Positions 7,057-11,642 of a stretch of DNA of 11,642 nucleotides are shown one piece after another. Position 1 is the first letter of the stretch. Each line of letters starts with the position of its first letter. The notes below the pieces were generated by a model, which searched no databases, was not told the DNA's origin, and saw only the letters and a list, made by a program, of their open reading frames with translations. Source of the DNA: Planctomycetota bacterium (lineage in GTDB: Bacteria; Planctomycetota; Phycisphaerae; FEN-1346); assembly GCA_026386995.1 (NCBI GenBank), contig JAPLMO010000313.1, positions 1-11,642 on the forward strand, read 5' to 3'. The position numbers and the translations under genes were made by a program.

Positions 7057-8033
7057 AAGTTCCCCTTTCAGATGCGGAGCCCGACACGGCCGTGCGGCCC
7101 GGGACGCTTACCATCGGCGTCCTGATGGGCGGCTGCTCGCGCGAACGCGAGGTCAGCCTCCAGAGCGGCCGCGCCGTGACTCGGGGGCTGCAATCCCTCG
7201 GCCACGATGTTCGCCCGACCGACGTGAAGCCGGGCGCCGTCACCGCGGACCTCCTGGCGGGCCTCGACGTGGCGTTTCTGGCGCTTCACGGCGAGTGGGG
7301 CGAGGACGGCGGCATCCAACAGCAACTGGAGGACCTCGGCGTCTGCTATACGTTCAGCGGCCCCGAGGCCAGCCGCCTGGCGATGGACAAGGTCCGGGCC
7401 AAGGAGCGGTTCTCCGACGACGGCATTCCGACGCCCGCCTTCCGCGTGGCCGCCCCCGACGACCTGGCCATGCTGGAGGAGGCGCTTGATCGCCTCGGGC
7501 CGCAACTGGTCGTCAAGCCCGTGGCCGACGGTTCCAGCATCGACATCGGCATGGCCGACTCGCGGGCGTCGCTGCGCCGCGCGGCCCGCAAGGTCTGGGC
7601 GCGGGGCGAGCCGGCCCTGGTCGAGCGCCGCATCCTGGGCCGCGAGTTCACCGTGGGCATCCTCGGAGAGATGGCCCTGCCGCTCCTGGAGATCCGGACG
7701 CCCGGCGGATGGTACAACTATCACTATAAGTATAAGTCTAGCCGGACGCGGTACGTCTTCGAGCACGGCCTGCCGCCCGAGCGCGAGGCCCGCATCCTGG
7801 AAGTGGCCGTTGCGGCCCACCGCGCGCTCGACTGCCGCGACCTCTCGCGGGTCGACGTCATGCTGCCCGAGGAAGGCGAGCCGCAGGTCCTGGAGATCAA
7901 CACGATCCCGGGCTTTACGAGCCACAGCCTTGTGCCGAAGGCGGCGGCCCGGGCGGGCCTCGTGTTCCCGAAGTTGTGCGAGCGCATCGTGGCGATGGCC
8001 CGCCGCAGGGCGCGACGCAAGGCTGGCCGCTAG
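7053..8033 (+). CDS. ddl: D-alanine--D-alanine ligase
   Basis: Predicted product is 326 aa, a normal ATP-grasp Ddl with about 18 extra N-terminal residues. It makes the D-Ala-D-Ala dipeptide used by MurF. Motifs in order: GGCSREREVSL (26-36, with Glu31 for the first D-Ala), LHGEWGEDGGIQQ (78-90), KPVADGSSIDI (155-165), REFTVGIL (197-204), YNYHYKYKS (221-229), and RVDVM plus LEINTIPGFTSHSL (266-293, with metal-binding Glu281 and Asn283). The Glu-Ser-Tyr triad that distinguishes dipeptide ligases from depsipeptide ligases appears intact, with Tyr227 at the Tyr position, so ordinary D-Ala-D-Ala activity is expected rather than vancomycin-resistance-type D-Lac activity. The start overlaps murB by 4 nt. 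The TAG stop is the first triplet of element B2. Confidence 0.95.
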   Translation: MKVPLSDAEPDTAVRPGTLTIGVLMGGCSREREVSLQSGRAVTRGLQSLGHDVRPTDVKPGAVTADLLAGLDVAFLALHGEWGEDGGIQQQLEDLGVCYTFSGPEASRLAMDKVRAKERFSDDGIPTPAFRVAAPDDLAMLEEALDRLGPQLVVKPVADGSSIDIGMADSRASLRRAARKVWARGEPALVERRILGREFTVGILGEMALPLLEIRTPGGWYNYHYKYKSSRTRYVFEHGLPPEREARILEVAVAAHRALDCRDLSRVDVMLPEEGEPQVLEINTIPGFTSHSLVPKAAARAGLVFPKLCERIVAMARRRARRKAGR

Positions 8034-8160
8034 TAGCTGGTCAGTTCTTAATCTGGGGGTGCCACGGCTGCGCCTTGTGCAGCCGTGGTCGTCGGCAGGG
8101 AAACACGGCTGCAAACTGCGCAGCCGTGGCACCCACATAATTTAAGTTGACGCACTACTA
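8031..8160. repeat. MITE-like double-hairpin element, family B, copy B2
   Basis: The element is 130 bp, the same length and architecture as B1, with TAGTAG at 8031-8036 and ctacta at 8155-8160. The roughly 10 differences from B1 are concentrated in the outer flanks and the central loop, while the stems are nearly unchanged. As with B1, the terminal TAG is the stop codon of the upstream gene, here ddl. It occupies about half of the ddl-ftsQ gap. Confidence 0.92.
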
Positions 8161-8266
8161 AGGCTCTGTTGAAGGTGAAAGGTTGGCCGGGTGGTAGGGT
8201 CGCAGGCTGCCCGCCGCGGCGGGCGCCGTTGTGTGGCGGCCATGCCGGCCGGTCCAGGAGGTTGCC
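8161..8266 (+). promoter_or_regulatory. ftsQ leader with 16-bp palindrome and strong ribosome binding site
   Basis: This stretch after B2 holds a 16-bp perfect palindrome, gcccgccgcggcgggc (8209-8224), and a full AGGAGG Shine-Dalgarno at 8256-8261, 5 nt before GTG 8267. The Shine-Dalgarno decides the ftsQ start. It is the strongest one I see in the window, fitting a gene no longer coupled to the one upstream. I see no convincing promoter. Confidence 0.5.
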
Positions 8267-9208
8267 GTGAGTAAAGCGGCGAAAGAAAATGGCGAGGCCG
8301 CGAAAGCCGGGAAGTCCTCCGTCTGGCGGCTCATGAAGGGGGCGCTGGTGGCCCTCGTTACCGCCGCCGTCGGCTGCGGCCTCCTCTATACTCTCGACAT
8401 ATTCCACGAGGACGTCCGTTCGGCCCCCGGCTACGTGATGACCAGCGAGAGCCTGCGCCTCGTGAAGTACCCGCGATGGATGACGCCCGCGATCCTCGCG
8501 GAACTCGACGTGAGCCTGCTGGACCCCGCGTTTCCGCAGCGGTTCAGCCTGCTGGACGAAGACGTGTGCGGCAAGATCGCGGCGGCCTACGAAAAGTGCC
8601 CGTGGATCGAGAAGGTCGAGCGGATCGTCAAACACGACCCGCGGGTCGATCCGAACCGCCCGCCCCTGGAAGTGACCCTGAGGTTCCGCCGGCCGCTGGC
8701 GTTCATTCAGGAGCGCGACGGGTTCGTCCTGATTGATGAGCACGGCATGCGGCTGCCGGGCGTGTACGCCGAGCCGCGCCTCGGGGCCGAGAAGTTCCTG
8801 GTCGTCACGGGCATCGCCTCGTCGCCGCCCGAGCCCGGCCAGGAGTGGAAGGAGGCGGTCGTGCAGGCGGCCCTCCAGGTGGCCTCGGCCTTGGAGGATA
8901 GGCGCGAAACCTTCCGCCTGGCGACGATCGACATGTCGAACTTCGGCGGTTGCCGCGACCCGCGCGACACCGAGATCGCCGTCTGGACCGCCAGCGACAC
9001 CCGCATCAAGTGGGGCAGGGCGCCCTCGGCCCAGGCCGTCATCCTCCAGGAAAAGACGCCGGACGAAAAGGTCGCCTATCTCGACTACGTCTACAAGACC
9101 CTGAAAGGCCAGGTGGACGGCCAACTCTCGTATATTGATATCCCGAATGAGGCCATCCGCCGCCGCACCGCCACGACCGACGTGGCCACGACCCGCGTCC
9201 GGAGTTAG
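8267..9208 (+). CDS. ftsQ: FtsQ/DivIB-like cell division protein
   Basis: Predicted product is 313 aa. It has a short charged cytoplasmic N-terminus, one membrane helix at about 24-44, and a periplasmic domain, the FtsQ layout. After the helix, residues 92-141 look like a POTRA module: a helix (LLDEDVCGKIAAAYEKCPWIEKVERI) then strands ending in EVTLRFRRPLA, followed by FVLIDEHGMRLP (153-164), similar to the FtsQ beta domain. A final strand, QLSYIDI (286-292), also fits. FtsQ bridges early and late divisome proteins. Sequence conservation in this family is low, so the call leans on topology and on its position right after ddl. GTG 8267 is chosen for the AGGAGG before it; the frame is open upstream to 8231, but nothing supports that. 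No ftsA or ftsZ follows. Confidence 0.7.
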   Translation: MSKAAKENGEAAKAGKSSVWRLMKGALVALVTAAVGCGLLYTLDIFHEDVRSAPGYVMTSESLRLVKYPRWMTPAILAELDVSLLDPAFPQRFSLLDEDVCGKIAAAYEKCPWIEKVERIVKHDPRVDPNRPPLEVTLRFRRPLAFIQERDGFVLIDEHGMRLPGVYAEPRLGAEKFLVVTGIASSPPEPGQEWKEAVVQAALQVASALEDRRETFRLATIDMSNFGGCRDPRDTEIAVWTASDTRIKWGRAPSAQAVILQEKTPDEKVAYLDYVYKTLKGQVDGQLSYIDIPNEAIRRRTATTDVATTRVRS

Positions 9209-9379
9209 CCTCTGTGCGGAGTCAGCCTTTTTGAGGATGGGGTTAATTACCGTGGGTGGCATGGTCACGCTGTTGCGTGACCATGCGCCGCATATGGCGC
9301 CTGACCCGTCACCGCGGCATGGTCACGCAACAGCGTGACCATGCCACCCGGCGCTCGGCGCCAGACGCGTCCGGAGTTA
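9194..9379. repeat. 14-bp direct repeats flanking hairpin element C
   Basis: cgcgtccggagtta occurs at 9194-9207 and again at 9366-9379, a perfect 14-bp repeat 172 bp apart. The left copy covers the last codons and most of the stop of ftsQ. The right copy contains the GGAG used as ribosome binding site by the next gene. They bracket element C and could mark a duplication of the original junction sequence when C arrived. Confidence 0.75.
9254..9349. repeat. Double-hairpin element, family C
   Basis: This is the longest perfect inverted repeat in the window: 33 bp at 9254-9286 pairing with 9317-9349 around a 30-nt loop. Each arm is itself a perfect hairpin, for example gcatggtcacgc 9259-9270 with gcgtgaccatgc 9275-9286 around a 4-nt loop. 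The outer end, gggtggcatg, matches that of element D, but the inner sequence is different. It lies between ftsQ and the membrane protein gene. No T-run follows. Confidence 0.9.
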
Positions 9380-9382
9380 AGG

Positions 9383-10129
9383 ATGACAGCCGGCCCCGCC
9401 GCTCCCGCCCCGCCGCCCGCCGCTTCCGGGGTTCTCCTGCCGCTGGCGTGGTGCGTGTGGCTCCTGGCGTTCCTCGTTCCCTCGCTCCTCGTTGCGCCGC
9501 ACCTGGAAACGCTTCGTCCCTGGCTGACCGCCGACACGGCGCCCGCGGCCGTCGTGGCGGCAGCGGCGTTCTTTCTGACCGCGATCTGGCCGTTCTGGCC
9601 GGCGCTGGCTGCGCCCGTGACAGGCATCCGGGGGCGGGCGGCCGCGCGATGGTTCCTCATGTCGCTCGTAGAGGTCGCCATGCTGCTGGCGCTGGCGGCG
9701 CCGTTCGTCGTGGTCGCGTGGTCGGTGGCCGGCAAGACGCTTGACCCCGCGTGGTTGCTGTTGGTCATCGCACCGGTTGCGGCCATTGGTCTGACCTTTC
9801 GCCTGGTCATGGCCGCGCTGGCCGGGCGCGGCGTCCGGTGGCTCATGCTGGCCGCGACGCTCTTTGCCTGCGGCTCGCTGCCGGCGGCCTACGCGTTCTC
9901 TGAGGTTTTCGGGGCCGGTGCGAGTGTCCCTGCGAATAGTTGGGCTGGCATGTGCCTCGTGGCCGGCATCGTGCAATCCGTGACGAATGGGCGGGAGGCG
10001 GCCTCATGGAATGACGTGACAGGAATAATTGCCGCTTGCCTGTGGCTGCCGATGGTGTGGGGAGGGCTTCTGCTCGCCAACCTTTCATTTCGGCTTCATC
10101 GCGAGCGCAAGAGACGCGAAGAAACGTAG
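9383..10129 (+). CDS. Polytopic membrane protein of unknown function
   Basis: I do not recognise this 248-aa protein. It starts with a Pro/Ala-rich cytoplasmic-type stretch (1-16) and then has about six hydrophobic segments: roughly 17-38, 53-77, 90-117, 123-148, 153-179 and 211-233. It ends in a basic tail (RLHRERKRREE). There are no obvious catalytic, nucleotide-binding or transporter signatures. ATG 9383 is supported by GGAG at 9373-9376; a longer frame opens at 9335 but only adds translation of element C. It stands where ftsA/ftsZ would be in a standard dcw cluster, which hints at an envelope role but proves nothing. The 3' half (9843-10129) is overlapped antisense by the run-on frame of the acyltransferase gene. 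The + frame looks like a real gene because the hydrophobic pattern is regular and a good ribosome binding site is present. Confidence 0.7.
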   Translation: MTAGPAAPAPPPAASGVLLPLAWCVWLLAFLVPSLLVAPHLETLRPWLTADTAPAAVVAAAAFFLTAIWPFWPALAAPVTGIRGRAAARWFLMSLVEVAMLLALAAPFVVVAWSVAGKTLDPAWLLLVIAPVAAIGLTFRLVMAALAGRGVRWLMLAATLFACGSLPAAYAFSEVFGAGASVPANSWAGMCLVAGIVQSVTNGREAASWNDVTGIIAACLWLPMVWGGLLLANLSFRLHRERKRREET

Positions 10130-11240
10130 GCCGGGGCAAGTACGTATTTAGATTAGCGGCTGTTTCAGAACCGGCTTTCAGCGCATGATCGCGCGGTGGG
10201 CAGTCTTGCCCGCCGCGCAAAGACTGGTTTGTATGCGCGGTGGGCAAGACTGCCCACCGCGCGACACACGGTTCTGAATGTTGTTCGCCCGATGGAACTC
10301 CGGCTTTGGCCTTGGCCTCCGCGGCGGCCTTGCGTTCCTCGGGCGGGCGGGTTTTCCAGCGCCGGTGGACCCACAGGTACTGCTCGGGGGCCATGCGGAC
10401 CGTTTTCTCGATGCCCGCCGTGTAGCGCTGCGTGATGGCCGTGGCCGCGTCCAGGTCCTTGGGGTAATCGGCGGGGTCGATGCGGTCGACCATCACGAGT
10501 TTGTATCGGAAGCCCGGTCCCGTGCGGTACGCGCCGCCGACGAAGATCGGGATGTTCTCCTCCATCGCCAGGTACGCGATGCTCTTGTAGGCGGATGCCT
10601 TGCGTCCGAAGAAGTCGACGAAGAAGCCGCGGCGTCCGGCGTCCTGGTCGGCGATGAACGCCACGGGCCGGCCGCGGCGCATGTCCGCCATCGCCTCCTC
10701 GGTCATCCCTTCCTTGAAGAGGATCTTCTGGCCGGTGCGCTCGCGCAGGCGCAGGATGTAGTCGTTCAGGTACGGGTTGTCGAGCGGCCGCGCGACCGAC
10801 GTGGCCGGAAAGCCCATGGCGGCCATCGCGTAGCCTACCATCTCCCAGTTGCCGAAGTGGCCGGTCACCAGGATCGCCGGGCCTCCGGAGGCGACGTACT
10901 GAAAGGAGGGAAGGCAGGTTGAGATGTCGATGTGTTCCAGGAACCTGTTGAACTGCATGAGGCGGGGCATGCAGAGCACCTCGGCCCCGATCATGATGAG
11001 GTGCTCGCAGGACCGGCGGGCCATGCGGCGGATGCGCTCCTCGCCGGCGCCGGGAAAACTCGCCCGCAGGTTCTCCAGGGCCCGCTCGCGGTGTTTGCGG
11101 TCCGCGAGGTACAGAAGGTCCCCGGCCAGGCGGGCCGTCACGAGGTTGACCTCGATCGGAAAACACTGAAGCAGCATCTCCACGACGCGCAGCGCCACGT
11201 ACTGGAGCCGCCAGACAAGTTTCTGGAGCCAATCTTTCAT
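9843..11240 (-). CDS. lpxL: Lipid A biosynthesis lauroyl/myristoyl acyltransferase family protein, with repeat-derived run-on tail
   Basis: The open frame is 465 codons, but the recognisable enzyme is the first 320 or so (about 10281-11240), close to the family's usual 300 or so. LpxL/HtrB enzymes add secondary acyl chains to lipid A at the inner membrane. Visible signatures: the HX4E catalytic motif HFGNWE (His128, Glu133), FKEGM (175-179), ADQDAGRRGFFVDFFG (197-212) and WVHRRWKTRP (290-299). LpxL and LpxM cannot be told apart here, and some family members act on other lipids. From residue about 321 the frame enters element E, then runs on through non-homologous, Arg/Pro-rich sequence antisense to the membrane protein gene, ending at 9843. 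The normal stop has probably been lost or displaced by the element. ATG 11240 has only a weak AAGG upstream. Element A3 lies 39 bp before the start. Confidence 0.85.
   Translation of the reverse strand: MKDWLQKLVWRLQYVALRVVEMLLQCFPIEVNLVTARLAGDLLYLADRKHRERALENLRASFPGAGEERIRRMARRSCEHLIMIGAEVLCMPRLMQFNRFLEHIDISTCLPSFQYVASGGPAILVTGHFGNWEMVGYAMAAMGFPATSVARPLDNPYLNDYILRLRERTGQKILFKEGMTEEAMADMRRGRPVAFIADQDAGRRGFFVDFFGRKASAYKSIAYLAMEENIPIFVGGAYRTGPGFRYKLVMVDRIDPADYPKDLDAATAITQRYTAGIEKTVRMAPEQYLWVHRRWKTRPPEERKAAAEAKAKAGVPSGEQHSEPCVARWAVLPTAHTNQSLRGGQDCPPRDHALKAGSETAANLNTYLPRPTFLRVSCARDEAEMKGWRAEALPTPSAATGKRQLFLSRHSMRPPPAHSSRIARCRPRGTCQPNYSQGHSHRPRKPQRTRRPPAASRRQRASRPA
10164..10278. repeat. Double-hairpin element, family E, inside the acyltransferase reading frame
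   Basis: The ends are inverted 10-mers, ttcagaaccg (10164-10173) and cggttctgaa (10269-10278). The core has a 22-bp perfect inverted repeat, 10190-10211 with 10242-10263, extending to about 30 bp with one mismatch. Each arm is itself a partial hairpin (gcgcggtgggca with tgcccgccgcgc). The left flank holds gtacgtatttag (10139-10150), one base different from gtacgtgtttag at the left end of element A3, which may be a shared terminal motif. On the - strand it supplies codons about 321-359 of the acyltransferase frame. Confidence 0.83.
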
Positions 11241-11279
11241 GGTTTCGTATGCCTTCGCGCGGCGGGTCAGGGTACGTGT

Positions 11280-11405
11280 TTAGCGCCAGCACCGCTATGT
11301 GGCACGGCTGGCTTGCCCAGCCGTGGCGGAAGGCCCGCGACGTTCCCCACGGCTGGACAAGCCAGCCGTGCCACATCCGCTATTGCAGTGCGCGCCACAC
11401 GCTAA
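11280..11405. repeat. Double-hairpin element, family A, copy A3, inverted orientation
   Basis: The 78-bp core (11298-11375) has the family A double-hairpin structure. Its 18-nt left flank begins ttagcg, and its 30-nt right flank ends cgctaa. Because the long flank is on the right, this copy is inverted relative to A1 and A2, and its reverse complement aligns with A1 through core and flanks. Similarity between the ends may go further out: gtacgtgtttagcg on the left and the complement of cgctaacacatac on the right. It lies upstream of the acyltransferase start. Confidence 0.88.
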
Positions 11406-11501
11406 CACATACGGGTCAGGAGACCCGCCGCACAAGTGCGATGTTATTCGCGACCGAGATTGTAAGGCCCCCGGGGCCGACTTTCAAGGACGCCTCGCCG
11501 G

Positions 11502-11642
11502 TGTCAACGCAAAGTAGAAACGTCCGGTTTTCCGCAAAGTAGAACTGTCCTCTTTTCGAAGCCTTGGCGCCAGGGGTGATCAGCGGCGGGGCGGCGGGGG
11601 GCCGCGGCCGAAGAGTCCCTGGGTAACTCGTAGGACGCGGAC
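11502..11642. mobile_element. Probable insertion sequence end with tandem 25-bp repeats, cut by the window edge
   Basis: Two contiguous 25-bp direct repeats lie at 11508-11532 and 11533-11557. Both begin cgcaaagtagaa and end in ttttc, matching at about 21 of 25 positions. A TGTCAACGC start at 11502-11510 followed by multiple terminal repeats of the kind aaagtagaa..gtcc is reminiscent of IS21-family ends, where the transposase genes would lie to the right, outside the window. No transposase coding sequence is visible. The span 11406-11501 shows no credible gene. Confidence 0.4.

Noticed and set aside
9254..9349. Intrinsic transcription terminators at the long inverted repeats
   Set aside because: None of the stems is followed by a T-run, several lie within an operon whose genes must be co-transcribed, and one lies inside a coding frame.
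10278..10922. Open frame of 214 codons on the + strand opposite the acyltransferase gene
   Set aside because: It mirrors the conserved acyltransferase on the other strand, as GC-rich genes commonly produce, and shows no family motifs.
305..11375. CRISPR-like array made of the repeated palindromes
   Set aside because: Copies are separated by whole genes, belong to five families, and have no regular spacers or cas genes.

Overview
This is a GC-rich chromosomal window carrying most of a division and cell-wall (dcw) gene cluster. On the + strand the order is murF (3' end only), mraY, ftsW, murG, murC, murB, ddl, an ftsQ-like gene, and an unrecognised six-helix membrane protein. A lipid A acyltransferase gene (lpxL/htrB family) faces them on the - strand. 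The right edge carries two tandem 25-bp repeats that look like the end of an insertion sequence. Peptidoglycan precursor enzymes together with an LpxL-type acyltransferase indicate a diderm bacterium that makes peptidoglycan and lipid A. The cluster lacks murD at its usual place between mraY and ftsW, and no ftsA or ftsZ follows ftsQ. That pattern suggests a planctomycete-type member of the PVC group, perhaps Phycisphaerae-like, but this is inference from gene content and not a sequence match.

The genes work as a pathway. MurB and MurC make and start the UDP-MurNAc peptide, Ddl supplies D-Ala-D-Ala, and MurF adds it. MraY and MurG build lipid I and lipid II at the membrane, FtsW polymerises lipid II, and the FtsQ-like protein would belong to the divisome. 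Coupling is tight at murG/murC and murB/ddl (4-nt ATGA overlaps), and the murG start overlaps the end of ftsW by 11 nt.

The striking feature is not a gene. Every gene junction that is not a 4-nt ATGA overlap carries one double-hairpin repeat of about 75-130 bp: an outer inverted repeat in which each arm is itself a hairpin. There are eight copies in five sequence families: A (three copies), B (two), and C, D and E (one each). Two B copies are exactly 130 bp with TAGTAG/CTACTA ends, and their first TAG is the stop codon of murC and of ddl. One A copy lies inside the ftsW frame and encodes its C-terminal tail. The E copy lies in the 3' end of the acyltransferase frame, which then runs on antisense into the neighbouring gene. 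The D and C copies are flanked by direct repeats of 28 bp (25/28) and 14 bp. They resemble REPIN or MITE elements moved in trans; no mobilising transposase is visible in the window.
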